Assembly (NCBI RefSeq): GCF_003751945.1 | Contig: NZ_RJKL01000001.1 | Span: 4,340,001 to 4,404,000, forward strand | From: Couchioplanes caeruleus | GTDB taxonomy: Bacteria > Actinomycetota > Actinomycetes > Mycobacteriales > Micromonosporaceae | Direction: 5' to 3' | DNA: 64,000 nucleotides | Part shown: in pieces, positions 37,563 to 46,660 of the stretch | Layout: the number at the start of each line of letters is the position of its first letter | Position numbering within the stretch: position 1 is the stretch's first letter | The notes under the pieces: model-generated | Told to the model about the DNA's origin: nothing | Seen by the model: the letters and a program-made list of their open reading frames with translations, nothing else | Databases searched by the model: none | Translations under genes and position numbers: made by a program

Positions 37563-38435
37563 TCAGCGCTTGACGGCGTGGCCGCCGAACTGGTTGCGCA
37601 ACGCGGCGACGGCCTTCATGGCCGGCGAGTCCTCCTGGCGGGACTGGAAACGGGCGAACAGTGACGCCGCGATCACATTGGCGGGTACGGCCAGGCGCAC
37701 GGCCTCGTCGACCGTCCAGCGGCCCTCGCCGGTGTCCTCGGCGTAACCCTTGAGGTTGGCCAGCTGCGGGTCCTCGTCGAGCGCGCGGTCCAGCAGGTCG
37801 AGCAGCCAGGACTTGACGACCGAGCCCTCGCGCCAGCTCTTGATCACGGCGGGGACGTTCTGGACCAGCTCCGAGGCCTCGAGGATCTCGTAGCCCTCGG
37901 CGTACGCGTGCATCAGGCCGTACTCGATGCCGTTGTGGACCATCTTGGAGTAGTGGCCGGCGCCGTGCGGGCCGGCGTGCGCGAAGCCGAACTGGCCGGC
38001 CGGCTTCAGGGCGTCGAAGATCGGCTGGCAGTGCGCCACGATCTCGGCGTCGCCGCCGACCATGAGCGCGTACCCGTTGGTGTTGCCCCAGATGCCGCCC
38101 GAGACGCCGACATCGAGATAGTTGATGCCCTTGGCCTTGAGCCGCTCGGCCCGCGGCGCGTCGTCGGTGAACTTGGAGTTGCCGCCGTCGATGATGATGT
38201 CGCCTTCGGAGAGCAGCTCGGCGAGCTCGTCGATCGTCTTCTCGGTGATCTGGCCGGCGGGGACCATCGTCCACACCACCCGGGGCGCGGCGAGCTTGTC
38301 GACAAGCTCGTCGAGGCTGGCGACGTCGGTGGTCTCCTTGTGGTGGTCGTAGCCGACCACCTCCTGGCCGGCGGCGCGCAGGCGATCGCGCATGTTGCCG
38401 CCCATCCGGCCTAGACCGATAAGGCCGAGCTGCAT
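37563..38435 (-). CDS. gnd: 6-phosphogluconate dehydrogenase, short form
   Basis: 290 residues, shorter than the approx. 470-residue E. coli enzyme, as usual for the actinobacterial gene at this locus. The Rossmann start is GLIGLGRMGGNM; IIDGGNSKF and GVSGGIWGNTNGYALMVGG bind the substrate, and HYSKMVHNGIEYGLM carries the catalytic Lys. It oxidatively decarboxylates 6-phosphogluconate to ribulose 5-phosphate. It sits between dnaN and recF. Confidence 0.95.
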   Translation of the reverse strand: MQLGLIGLGRMGGNMRDRLRAAGQEVVGYDHHKETTDVASLDELVDKLAAPRVVWTMVPAGQITEKTIDELAELLSEGDIIIDGGNSKFTDDAPRAERLKAKGINYLDVGVSGGIWGNTNGYALMVGGDAEIVAHCQPIFDALKPAGQFGFAHAGPHGAGHYSKMVHNGIEYGLMHAYAEGYEILEASELVQNVPAVIKSWREGSVVKSWLLDLLDRALDEDPQLANLKGYAEDTGEGRWTVDEAVRLAVPANVIAASLFARFQSRQEDSPAMKAVAALRNQFGGHAVKR

Positions 38436-38469
38436 GATTCCCCCTAGGTGTGTGTCTCTTAGCCCAGTA

Positions 38470-39603
38470 TCAGCGAGTTACCCGGATGGGCATGATCAGA
38501 TAGCGGTATCCGGGCACGATTTCGCCCTCGTCCGTCGCGGGGGAGATCACGGCGGGCTTGAAGGCGTCGACGAACGACAGGACCGCGGTGGGGGCACCGA
38601 GATTCTGCAGGCCGTCGATGAGGTACTGCGGGTTGAAGCCGATCGTCAGCGGTTCGCCGGTGAAGGTGGCCTCCATGGCCTCGCTGGCGCGCGCCTCCTC
38701 GGTGCCGCCGGCCTCGACCACCAGCCCGTCCTCGCCGAAGCTGAGCAGCACCGGCGTGGTGCGCTCGGCGACCAGGGCGACGCGGCGGACCACCTCGACC
38801 AGCGCGGCCACGCCGACCCGGGCCTCGGCGTTGTGACTCGCCGGGAAGAGGGAACGGACCGGCGGGTAGTTGGCACCGTCGAGCAGGCGGCTGGTCGTGC
38901 GCCGGGTCCCGCCCGCGAAGCCGATCATGCCCTCGCCGGCGTTGCCCTGGGCGAGCGCGAGGGTGACCGCGCCACCGATCGGGCCGAGGGCCTTGGCCGT
39001 GTCGTTGAGGGTCTTCGCCGGCACCAGCGCGTTGAGGCTGATCTCCGGGTCGTCCGGGTTCCACTCCAGCTCGCGCATGGCCAGCCGGTAGCGGTCGGTC
39101 GCCAGCATCGCCATCGTCGAGCCGTTCAGCTCGATCCGTACGCCGGTCATCATCGGCAGTGTCTCGTCACGGCCCGCGGCGACAGCCACCTGGGCGACGG
39201 CGACGGCGAAGGCCTGCGCGTCGACGGTGCCGGCGCTGGACGGCATCTCCGGCAGCGTCGGATAGTCCTCCACGGGCATCACCGGAAGGGTGAATCGGGC
39301 GCTGCCGCAGACCAGCTCCAGGTGCGAGCCGACGGCGGCGATGTCCACCGGCTTGGCCGGCAGCGCCTTGGTGATCTCGGCAAGCAGGCGGCCGGAGACC
39401 AGCGCGGCGCCGTCGGCGTCGGCCTGCACCTCCACGCTCACCTGGCTGGAGACCTCGTAGTCGAAACCGGAGACGTGCAGCCTGCCGTCGGTCACGCGCA
39501 GCATGACGCCGGCGAGAACCGGCACCGACGGCCGACTGGGGAGGCTCTTGGCCGTCCACGCCACCGCGTCGGCGAGTGCGTCTCGCTCCACCCGGAACTT
39601 CAT
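38470..39603 (-). CDS. dnaN: DNA polymerase III beta sliding clamp
   Basis: 377 residues, three clamp domains. Start MKFRVERDALADAVAWTAKS; domain landmarks are LVSGRLLAEITKALPAKPV, ATDRYRLAMREL and the C-terminal MPIRVTR (MPMR-like). It tethers polymerase and other partners to DNA. It is the first gene left of oriC, followed 34 bp later by gnd. Confidence 0.98.
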   Translation of the reverse strand: MKFRVERDALADAVAWTAKSLPSRPSVPVLAGVMLRVTDGRLHVSGFDYEVSSQVSVEVQADADGAALVSGRLLAEITKALPAKPVDIAAVGSHLELVCGSARFTLPVMPVEDYPTLPEMPSSAGTVDAQAFAVAVAQVAVAAGRDETLPMMTGVRIELNGSTMAMLATDRYRLAMRELEWNPDDPEISLNALVPAKTLNDTAKALGPIGGAVTLALAQGNAGEGMIGFAGGTRRTTSRLLDGANYPPVRSLFPASHNAEARVGVAALVEVVRRVALVAERTTPVLLSFGEDGLVVEAGGTEEARASEAMEATFTGEPLTIGFNPQYLIDGLQNLGAPTAVLSFVDAFKPAVISPATDEGEIVPGYRYLIMPIRVTR

Positions 39604-39783
39604 GCCATGCCCTCCGCGTCACTTTCCTCGACGTACCAGTTGGGGAAACTTCGGATGTGCTGATGAGCCCACTGAACTCTATGGCGCGGGTGGGTGCCTC
39701 GTCCGCCCGGCCCCCGGTGCGGGGTTGCCCGAGCCAGGGGTGGATCGGGCCGCGAGCGGCTCGTCCACACCTTCCCCAACGCT

Positions 39784-39830
39784 GATGATTGCCTTTTAGA
39801 TTTTCCGAGAGAGATATCAGTCGTAATCAT
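39784..39830. other. AT-rich stretch, possible DNA unwinding element
   Basis: The segment from GATGATTGCCTTTTAGATTT to CGTAATCAT is the most AT-rich run in the dnaA-dnaN gap. It lies on the dnaN side of the DnaA-box field. Confidence 0.5.
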
Positions 39831-40230
39831 CGGGCCTGTGCACAGTGTGGAGAACTCACGTCTGTGCAGCTCAGAGGGTTATCCACCGGTGATTCACATG
39901 TGGGCAACCGGGGTACAAACCCCGGTCTGTGTCCACAGACGCCGAGCCGGCGGCGGTTGTCCACCGTCGTCCACCGGTTATCCACCGGATATCCACGGGG
40001 TTTGTCCCCCGGCCTGGGGATAACGTCGGGACGTCGCCGGCTCGTCGTCCCCAGAACCTTCAACAGGAAATCCACACTCGTCCACAGGGTGTGGGGACAG
40101 TTATGACGCTCCGTGTCTGTCCACATCGATTTCCCCAGGACTTCTCCACATCTGTGAGGAGCGCCCTCGCCGGTTGTCCACTGTTGGGGATGAAGCCTGT
40201 GAAGAGCTGTGGATTAGTGTGGAAAACGTT
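39785..40230. other. oriC: chromosomal origin oriC
   Basis: DnaA-box-like 9-mers (TT(A/G)TCCAC(A/C) and near matches) occur at 39879, 39929, 39957, 39967, 39978, 39989, 40068, 40078, 40117, 40142 and 40174. Inverse ones start at 40015, 40208 and 40218. Spacing is often about 10-11 bp, for example 39957-39989. Placement between dnaA and dnaN, the box density and the AT-rich edge are the standard layout of actinobacterial origins. Confidence 0.92.
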
Positions 40231-40668
40231 GGCACGAAACAGTCACGTCCCGACGTTGACAAACCGGCCCTGTGCATGAGCGACGCGTGCGGACCGAACC
40301 GGCACCCCAGAGCGGCGTGGCGGGGCACCCGACCGGGGTTCGCCCGGGTATCGCCCGGTGGCCCTGTGGATGACTGATGCTCCGGTCGGGAACGGCACGG
40401 CTCTGACCAGGGAAGAGCCCGGACGCTCAGGATGTCGGCGAGGTGTCGGGCCTGTGGAGAAGTCGATCCCGGACGGGCTTCCGAAGCCCGGGCGAGCCGC
40501 GGATGTCGCTGCCCTCCCAGGCCCACGCTGCAACGCCAGATTGCTCGCGATCCCACACTGCTTGCGAGGCTGGAAGGTCGCAGTGGCGGACAGGTCGCGA
40601 TGCCGGACGGGTCCGGCGACGGCGTCATCGAGGGCTTGGGAGCGGGGTTTAGCGAAGAGGTTCCGCGC
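40231..40668. other. dnaA-proximal part of the dnaA-dnaN gap
   Basis: About 440 bp with few DnaA boxes. Open frames on both strands are Arg/Pro-rich without a convincing ribosome site; I do not accept a gene here. Confidence 0.5.
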
Positions 40669-40766
40669 TTGGTCCGACGAGGAATGCTCCTGGTCTGACG
40701 GAGAAGGCTTCCTGGTCTGACGGAGAAGGCTTCCTGGTCTGACGGAGAAGGCCCGGGTCTGACGGT
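40669..40766. repeat. 22-bp tandem repeat downstream of dnaA
   Basis: CTGGTCTGACGGAGAAGGCT-type units occupy 40690-40711, 40712-40733 (identical) and 40734-40755 (last bases differ). A diverged unit lies before (40669-40689) and a partial one after. The array ends 16 bp from the dnaA stop. Confidence 0.92.
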
Positions 40767-40781
40767 TTGCGGGCGCCCGGT

Positions 40782-42614
40782 TCAGGTGTTTTGTTTGATG
40801 CGGTTTGTCAGTTCCGCGATCTGGTTGTAGAGGGAGCGCCGCTCTGCCATGTGTTGGCGGATCTTGCGGTCGGCGTGCATGACCGTAGTGTGGTCGCGGC
40901 CGCCGAAGGCCTGGCCGATGCGGGGTAGGGACAGGTCTGTCAGTTCGCGGCAGAGGTACATCGCGACCTGGCGGGCGTTGACCAGGACGCGGGAGCGGGA
41001 GTGGCCGCGGAGGTCTTCGAGGCTGACGCCGAAGTAGTCCGCGGTGGAGACCATGATCTGGTCGGCGGTGATTTCCGGACCGGCGCCGTCGGGCATGAAG
41101 TCGCGCAGGACTTCCTCGGCGAGGGAGAGCTGGACCGAGCTGCGGGTGAGGCTGGCGAACGCGGTCACCCGGATGAGTGCGCCCTCGAGTTCGCGGATGG
41201 AGTTGGAGACGCGGCTGGCGATGAATTCCAGAACGTCGTCCGGGGCGTACATGCGCTCCTGGGCGGCCTTCTTCTGGAGGATCGCGATGCGCGTCTCCAG
41301 GTCGGGCGGCTGGATGTCGGCGAGCAGGCCCCACTCGAAGCGGGTGCGCATGCGGTCTTCGAGGGTGGCGAGCTGGCGCGGGGAGCGGTCCGAGCTGATC
41401 ACGATCTGCTTGTTGGCGTTGTGCAGCGTATTGAAGGTGTGGAAAAACTCCTCCTGCGTCCGCTCGCGGTTCTCCAGGAACTGGATGTCGTCGATCAGCA
41501 GGATGTCGACGTCGCGGTAGCGGCGCTGGAAGGCCTGGGTCTTGTCGTCGCGCAGGCTGTTGATGAAGTCGTTGGTGAATTCCTCGGTGGAGACGTAGCG
41601 CACACTGCGCGCGTGCCCGAGCGTCGTCGCGTAGTGGCCGATCGCGTGCAGCAGGTGGGTCTTGCCCAGCCCCGAGCTGCCGTAGATGAACAGCGGGTTG
41701 TACGCCTTCGCCGGCGACTCGGCGACCGCGACCGCCGCCGCGTGGGCGAAGCGGTTGGACGATCCGATGACGAACGTCTCGAACATGTACTTCGGGTTGA
41801 GCCGGTTGCCGTCGTTGCCGCCGGGGCGGGCGCCGGGCTGGGCGCCGCGCATGTCGACCGGGGTGCGGCCGGGGCCGTTGTCGCCGCCGTGGCGCATCTG
41901 CAGGGTGTCGTCGCGGCGGTCCTGGCCCACGAGGGCGGGGCGGTCGTCCGGGCGGCGCTGGTTCTCGCGTAACTGAGCCGGCTCGGTGGCCATCCGGTGC
42001 CCGCCGGCCTCGTTCGGGACGTCACCGAAGTGCGGAAGCTGCCGCGGCGGCTCGGCCTTCGCCTTCTTCTCCTCGGCGAGGGCGGATTTGGCCGGCTCGG
42101 GCTGCCCCATCGGCAGCGGCGCCGCGAAGAGCGCGTCCTGACCGTCGCGCGCCGCCGGCACGCCGCGGGTGAACGGCGCCTGCGCCGACCCGGTCGGGGC
42201 TTCCTCCTGCTCGTACGGGTCGCTGTAGGCGGTGGGCTGTGGATAACGATCCGGGTACGGCGGGGGCGGGGCCTCGGAGTAATGGGCCGGCGGCGGCGTC
42301 GACGGCTCGGGCGGCGGGTTGCCGTAGACGGTGCCGGGGCGGCCGGAGCCGTCCTCGGGCGGGCGGACGGTCACCGCGACCTGGATCGGGCGGCCGAGCC
42401 GGCGCGAGAGTGCCTCGGTGATCGCGAGCCGCAGCCGGGACTCGATCACGTCCCGGGTATAGGTGTCCGGCACGGAGAGCAGCGCGGTGTCCTCAACGAT
42501 GGCGCGCAGGCGGGTCAGGCGCAGGTACGCACGCTGCTGCGCGGACGCGATCTCGTCCGCCAGCTCGTCCGTCGCCGCAGCCCAGACCCCGCCAAGGTCG
42601 ACCGTATCGGCCAC
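40782..42614 (-). CDS. dnaA: chromosomal replication initiator DnaA
   Basis: 610 residues, longer than typical because of a Pro/Gly/acid-rich domain II of about 170 residues. The AAA+ domain has Walker [12 protein letters not shown] and Walker [21 protein letters not shown]. The C-terminal DNA-binding domain ends with the signature [13 protein letters not shown]. DnaA binds the boxes of the adjacent gap and opens oriC. Perfect DnaA boxes upstream suggest autoregulation. A GTG/ATG start near 42614 gives [14 protein letters not shown]. Confidence 0.98.
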   Translation of the reverse strand: MADTVDLGGVWAAATDELADEIASAQQRAYLRLTRLRAIVEDTALLSVPDTYTRDVIESRLRLAITEALSRRLGRPIQVAVTVRPPEDGSGRPGTVYGNPPPEPSTPPPAHYSEAPPPPYPDRYPQPTAYSDPYEQEEAPTGSAQAPFTRGVPAARDGQDALFAAPLPMGQPEPAKSALAEEKKAKAEPPRQLPHFGDVPNEAGGHRMATEPAQLRENQRRPDDRPALVGQDRRDDTLQMRHGGDNGPGRTPVDMRGAQPGARPGGNDGNRLNPKYMFETFVIGSSNRFAHAAAVAVAESPAKAYNPLFIYGSSGLGKTHLLHAIGHYATTLGHARSVRYVSTEEFTNDFINSLRDDKTQAFQRRYRDVDILLIDDIQFLENRERTQEEFFHTFNTLHNANKQIVISSDRSPRQLATLEDRMRTRFEWGLLADIQPPDLETRIAILQKKAAQERMYAPDDVLEFIASRVSNSIRELEGALIRVTAFASLTRSSVQLSLAEEVLRDFMPDGAGPEITADQIMVSTADYFGVSLEDLRGHSRSRVLVNARQVAMYLCRELTDLSLPRIGQAFGGRDHTTVMHADRKIRQHMAERRSLYNQIAELTNRIKQNT

Positions 42615-43204
42615 CGCCGCGCCACCCCCATCGCCACCGGCCCGGTGGCCTTGTTCGGCTTCCGCCCTTGCCCGCCGTCACCCGTACGGGCGACGGACCG
42701 GCTCCCCCCAACCCAGCACATTCAACGTGCTGAACATGCACGGCGCCACCGGCTGTCCACAGGTTATCCACAACCTGTGCACTCGTCGGCGGTCGCTCCC
42801 CGGCCGGATGGTCGGCAGACTTCCCGGAGCCTGTGCTGGCGCGGGAAAACAGGCTCACCGTGCCGAACGATTCACCGCCGCGTCGGTTCCTCTCGGGTTC
42901 CCGGCGAAGGCGGTTGGCGAACAGCGCTGAAGACCAGCAAACGGGCACGCTAACAGCGCGGCTGGGTCCGCATCAACCGGCGGTACCCACCTCGGGCCCG
43001 TCCTGGCACGAAAAGATTCATTCCGTACGCGCAACGACCGGCGTGAGTGACGGGCGTCGCCGTCGGCGTCGGCGCGCCGCCCGTCGGATGGTTGACCGCC
43101 GCGGAGCCCCTGCGTAGGGTCGAGCGGTTGCTCCGCCGCGCTCTGCTAGAGTGGCGTCTTGCAGCTGATGCCCCCTGGCCGTAGTACGAAGACGGAGTTC
43201 TGAC
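42615..43204. other. dnaA/rpmH divergent promoter region
   Basis: 590 bp without a supported gene, separating the leftward dnaA and rightward rpmH operons. It contains DnaA boxes (42753-42772) and presumably promoters in both directions. Predicted frames here are antisense, Arg-rich and not supported. Confidence 0.6.
42753..42772 (+). promoter_or_regulatory. two DnaA boxes upstream of dnaA
   Basis: CTGTCCACA (42753-42761) and a perfect TTATCCACA (42764-42772), the latter inside the palindrome GGTTATCCACAACC. The position 140-150 bp before dnaA fits DnaA autoregulation. Confidence 0.7.
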
Positions 43205-43342
43205 GTGAGCAAGCGCACCTACCAGCCGAACAACCGCCGGCGCGCCAAGACCCACGGTTTCCGGCTGCGCATGCGCACCCGGGCCGGCCGCGCCATCCTC
43301 GCCTCCCGCCGTTCCAAGGGCCGCGGCAAGCTGTCGGCCTGA
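43205..43342 (+). CDS. rpmH: 50S ribosomal protein L34
   Basis: 45 residues from GTG 43205: [20 protein letters not shown], then [20 protein letters not shown]. Complete L34, very basic. First gene of the rpmH-rnpA-yidD-yidC-jag-rsmG operon, divergent from dnaA. Confidence 0.98.
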   Translation: MSKRTYQPNNRRRAKTHGFRLRMRTRAGRAILASRRSKGRGKLSA

Positions 43343-43375
43343 GCCGACGCGGGCCGGGTCGGATGCCAGGTAGTC

Positions 43376-43732
43376 GTGCTGGCCGCTTCGCAACGGCTGC
43401 GGCGTAGCACCGAGTTCGCCGCAGCGGTTCGCGGTGGCCGCCGCGCCGGTCGCGGGACCGTGGTCGTCCATCTGCTCGTCGATGAGCCGGCGCAAGCCTC
43501 CGAGGCGCGCGCCGGCTTTGTCGTGTCCAAGGCGGTGGGCAACGCGGTGGTACGCAACAAGGTCCGCCGGAGGCTGCGTCACCTGGTCCGCCCGCGGCTG
43601 AGCGCGCTACCCCCGGGGACGTCGCTCGTCGTGCGCGCGCTGCCGGCCGCCGCGACCGCCTCGTCCGAGACCCTCGGCACAGACCTCGACTCCGCCCTCG
43701 CCGCCGCGCGCTCACCCCGGCGGCGGCGATGA
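43376..43732 (+). CDS. rnpA: ribonuclease P protein component
   Basis: 118 residues from GTG 43376. The family core is [23 protein letters not shown] with the conserved RNR-type basic motif. It assists RNase P RNA in 5' processing of tRNA. It lies 33 bp after rpmH; its stop overlaps the yidD ATG (ATGA). Confidence 0.96.
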   Translation: MLAASQRLRRSTEFAAAVRGGRRAGRGTVVVHLLVDEPAQASEARAGFVVSKAVGNAVVRNKVRRRLRHLVRPRLSALPPGTSLVVRALPAAATASSETLGTDLDSALAAARSPRRRR

Positions 43733-43986
43733 CACCGCTCGCCCGGCTGCTGACGGCGGCGGTCGTCGCGTACCGTCGGTATGTGAGCCCGGCTCTGCCG
43801 GCTCGCTGCCGGTTCTACCCCTCGTGCAGCGCGTACGCCCAGGAGGCGCTCGCGAAGCACGGCGCGCTCCACGGGACCGGCTTGGCGATCTGGCGGCTGC
43901 TGCGCTGCCACCCTTTCCACCCTGGCGGGTTCGACCCGGTGCCCGACCCGATCCGTCACCGTCCTGCCGATGTGACTGGAGCATGA
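43729..43986 (+). CDS. yidD: YidD membrane protein insertion factor
   Basis: 85 residues. YidD signature [20 protein letters not shown] and [17 protein letters not shown] small membrane-associated protein that helps YidC-dependent insertion. Translationally coupled to rnpA (ATGA overlap) and 1 bp before yidC. Confidence 0.96.
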   Translation: MTPLARLLTAAVVAYRRYVSPALPARCRFYPSCSAYAQEALAKHGALHGTGLAIWRLLRCHPFHPGGFDPVPDPIRHRPADVTGA

Positions 43987-43987
43987 A

Positions 43988-45013
43988 TTGAGTCTCGACT
44001 GGATCTACTACGCCATTTCGTGGATCCTCCTGCGCTGGCATGCCCTGTGGGACAGCATCGGCATCTCCGAGGACCGGGTGCTGGGCACCAACTGGTCGTG
44101 GATTCTCGCGATCGTCTTCCTGGTGGTGACGCTGCGCGTCATCCTGTTCCCGGTCTTCGTCAAGCAGATCAAGTCCCAGCGGGCGATGCAGGCGCTGCAG
44201 CCCAAGGTCAAGGAACTGCAGGAGAAGCACAAGGGTGACCGCGAGACGCTCCAGAAAGAAATGATGGAGCTGTACCGCACCGAGAAGGCGAACCCGCTCA
44301 TGGGCTGCCTTCCGATGTTCCTGCAGATCCCCGTCTTCCTCGGTCTCTTCCACGTCCTGCGCCGGCTCAGCCCGAACAACGACCTGAAGACCCTGTACGG
44401 CTGGACCGAGGAACAGTTCAGGAGCGCGGCGGAGGCTGCGCTGTTCACAGCGCCGCTGCCGGGCCAGTTCGGTCACTCCGACAGCGACCTGGCCCAGCTC
44501 GGCGCCTCCAACGGCGTCACGGTGAAGATCATCGCTGGTGTGCTGGTCCTCATCATGATGGCGACCACCTACCTCACCAGCCGCCAGATGATCCTCAAGA
44601 CCGGCTGGGCCGAGGACCCGCAGCAGAAGATGATCCAGCGTCTGATGCTGTACGGCATTCCGGCGTCGCTGCTCATCTCCGGCGCGCTCTTCCCCATCGG
44701 CGTGGTCATCTACTGGGTCGTCAACAACCTGTTCAGCCTGGCCCAGCAGCAGTGGGTGCTTCGCAAGTTCCCGCCGCCGCCGATGGCGAACGCCAAGACC
44801 GGCTCCTCCGCGCGCCCCGCGAGCGGCGCCGCCGGCAAGAGCGGTGCGAAGAACCCGGTGCAGCCCGCCACCCGCGGCCTGTTCGGTCGCAAGCAGGCCG
44901 AGCCGGAGCCGCAGAGCCCGGTCGTCGACACCAAGGCGCTCGCACCCAAGCCCGGCGCCAAGCCGGTCAACCCGAAGAAGGGCGCCAGGCCCGCCAGCAA
45001 ACCCAAGGGATGA
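43988..45013 (+). CDS. yidC: YidC/Oxa1 membrane protein insertase
   Basis: 341 residues from TTG 43988. It has about five membrane helices: first at 4-20, then WSWILAIVFLVVTLRVILFP, NPLMGCLPMFLQIPVFLGLF, IIAGVLVLIMMATTYLTS and the last pair near SLLISGALFPIGVVIYWVVN. The conserved Arg in TLRVILFP lies in the insertase groove. A basic, Pro/Ala-rich tail (about 265-341) probably binds ribosomes. Like other Gram-positive forms it lacks the large P1 domain. Confidence 0.97.
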   Translation: MSLDWIYYAISWILLRWHALWDSIGISEDRVLGTNWSWILAIVFLVVTLRVILFPVFVKQIKSQRAMQALQPKVKELQEKHKGDRETLQKEMMELYRTEKANPLMGCLPMFLQIPVFLGLFHVLRRLSPNNDLKTLYGWTEEQFRSAAEAALFTAPLPGQFGHSDSDLAQLGASNGVTVKIIAGVLVLIMMATTYLTSRQMILKTGWAEDPQQKMIQRLMLYGIPASLLISGALFPIGVVIYWVVNNLFSLAQQQWVLRKFPPPPMANAKTGSSARPASGAAGKSGAKNPVQPATRGLFGRKQAEPEPQSPVVDTKALAPKPGAKPVNPKKGARPASKPKG

Positions 45014-45020
45014 CTTCGCC

Positions 45021-45042
45021 GTTCCGCCCTCGCCGGCGGAAC
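45021..45042. terminator. hairpin between yidC and jag
   Basis: GTTCCGCC (45021-45028) pairs with GGCGGAAC (45035-45042) across a 6-nt loop. There is no T-tract. It could attenuate or process the transcript in the 171-bp gap before jag. Confidence 0.45.
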
Positions 45043-45184
45043 GCAGCAGCGGCCTGGCCACCGGCCTGCCCGCGCGCGGCCCCGGCGGGCGGCGACAAAG
45101 ACCTCCCCGTGCCGGCGACGGACGACGTCGGCACGGGAAACAGCGGACCGAGCAGGTCCGGCCCGAGAGTACGGAGATGAGACC

Positions 45185-45745
45185 GTGACCGACACCAGCA
45201 CTCCCAGCGCCGAGGAGACGACCGCCGCCACCGCGGAGTCGACCGGTACGGAGGAGACCAAGAAGTCGGAGAGCGTAGCCTCCGACTCCGACCTGTTCCG
45301 GCAGAGCGAGATCGCCGCCGACTACGTGGAGGGTCTGCTCGACATCCTCGACTACGACGGCGACATCGACGAGCTCGTGTCGGGCGGCCGGCCGATGGTC
45401 GAGGTCGTCGGCGGCCGGCTACAGCCGCTCGTCGGCCAGCGCGGCGCGACGCTGGAGGCGCTGCAGGAGCTGACCCGCCTGGCCATCTTCCGCGCGACCG
45501 GGTCACCCAGCCGTCTGCTGCTGGACATCGGCGGTTACCGCGCGACCCGCCGCAAGGAGCTGACGGCGGTCGCCCGGAACGCGGTCGAGAAGGTCAAGGA
45601 GCACGGCGAGACCGTACGGCTCGAGCCGATGTCGGCCTTCGAGCGCAAGTGCGTACATGACGTGGTGAACGCGATCGCGGGCGTGGAGAGCGAGTCGGAG
45701 GGCGTGGAGCCGAATCGGCGCATCATCGTCCGGCCGGCTGAGTGA
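45185..45745 (+). CDS. jag: Jag/KhpB RNA-binding protein (KH + R3H)
   Basis: 186 residues from GTG 45185. A Thr/Glu-rich N-terminus (1-45) is followed by a KH-type domain (VEVVGGRLQPLVGQRGATLE) and an R3H domain (MSAFERKCVHDVVNAIAGVE and RRIIVRP). Jag/KhpB proteins bind RNA and influence cell-wall growth. Conserved position after yidC. Confidence 0.95.
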   Translation: MTDTSTPSAEETTAATAESTGTEETKKSESVASDSDLFRQSEIAADYVEGLLDILDYDGDIDELVSGGRPMVEVVGGRLQPLVGQRGATLEALQELTRLAIFRATGSPSRLLLDIGGYRATRRKELTAVARNAVEKVKEHGETVRLEPMSAFERKCVHDVVNAIAGVESESEGVEPNRRIIVRPAE

Positions 45746-45754
45746 ACGGGCGTC

Positions 45755-46660
45755 ATGACTGAGTCCCGCTTCGAGGCGGGGGATGGCGGCTCGGGTGCTT
45801 CGGTGCCCGGGCCGTTTTCGTCTTCCGCTTCTTCTTCTTCTTCTTCTTCTTCTTCTGACGAGAGCGTGATCGATTCTCCGGCTGAGCGTCGTGCCGTCGC
45901 GGAGGGCGTGATGGATCCTCCGGCGGAGCATCGGGCTGCCGCCGAGGCCGTCTTCGGCGAGAGGCTTGCACTGGCGGGCCGGTTTGCCGAGCTCCTCGCC
46001 ACCGACGGCGTGGTCCGGGGTTTGATCGGCCCCCGGGAAGCGCCACGGCTGTGGGAACGACACCTGATCAACTGCGGTGTCATGTCGGAGATCATCCCTA
46101 TCGGCGCTTCGGTGATTGACCTGGGGTCTGGTGCCGGTTTGCCCGGTATCGTGCTGGCAGTGGCCCGGCCCGATCTCACGATCACGCTGGTCGAGCCGCT
46201 GGCACGACGTACCGCTTTCCTGTCCGAAGCGGTGACAGCGCTCGGCCTCGACGCGACCGTGTCGGTCGTCCGGGGACGAGCGGAAGACCTCGCCGGTGGA
46301 CCCCCCGCCCCCGCCGATGTCGTCACCGCCCGCGCCGTGGCGCCGCTGGACCGGCTGGCCGGTTGGTGCCTGCCCCTCGCCGCCGTCGGCGGCCGGCTGC
46401 TGGCGCTCAAGGGCGCCTCGGCCGACGAAGAGGTGGCGGAGCACCGCGAGGCGGTCGCCCGTCTCGGCGGAGGTGAGCCGGTCGTCCGGCTCTGCGGGGC
46501 CGGTCTGATCGACCCGCCCTCCACGGTCGTGGAGATCGTGCGGGAACGCGACGTCGTGGCATCACGGCCGAGGTCGTCCAAGCGGGCGGCCGCCCCGGGC
46601 CGCTCCGCCGGCGACGCCGGCGGGCGCGGCTCCGGGAAGAGGAGATCGCGGAGGAGATAG
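45755..46660 (+). CDS. rsmG: 16S rRNA m7G527 methyltransferase RsmG
   Basis: 301 residues. The methyltransferase core begins about residue 65; the SAM site is [20 protein letters not shown]. Family features WERHLINC and [12 protein letters not shown] are present. The first 55 residues are an unusual Ser-rich leader that includes a poly-Ser run encoded by (TTC)9 at 45829-45855. The C-terminus is Arg/Lys-rich. It methylates G527 of 16S rRNA; its loss gives low-level streptomycin resistance. Confidence 0.94.
   Translation: MTESRFEAGDGGSGASVPGPFSSSASSSSSSSSSDESVIDSPAERRAVAEGVMDPPAEHRAAAEAVFGERLALAGRFAELLATDGVVRGLIGPREAPRLWERHLINCGVMSEIIPIGASVIDLGSGAGLPGIVLAVARPDLTITLVEPLARRTAFLSEAVTALGLDATVSVVRGRAEDLAGGPPAPADVVTARAVAPLDRLAGWCLPLAAVGGRLLALKGASADEEVAEHREAVARLGGGEPVVRLCGAGLIDPPSTVVEIVRERDVVASRPRSSKRAAAPGRSAGDAGGRGSGKRRSRRR
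45829..45856 (+). repeat. (TTC)9 microsatellite in rsmG
   Basis: Nine TTC units plus one T, lying in the RsmG leader where they are read as TCT serine codons. Length changes by whole units would alter the Ser count but not the frame. Confidence 0.95.

Noticed and set aside
40243..41334. 363-residue minus-strand frame entering the dnaA gene
   Set aside because: Overlaps dnaA in another frame and runs through the 22-bp repeat; product is Arg/Pro/His-rich.
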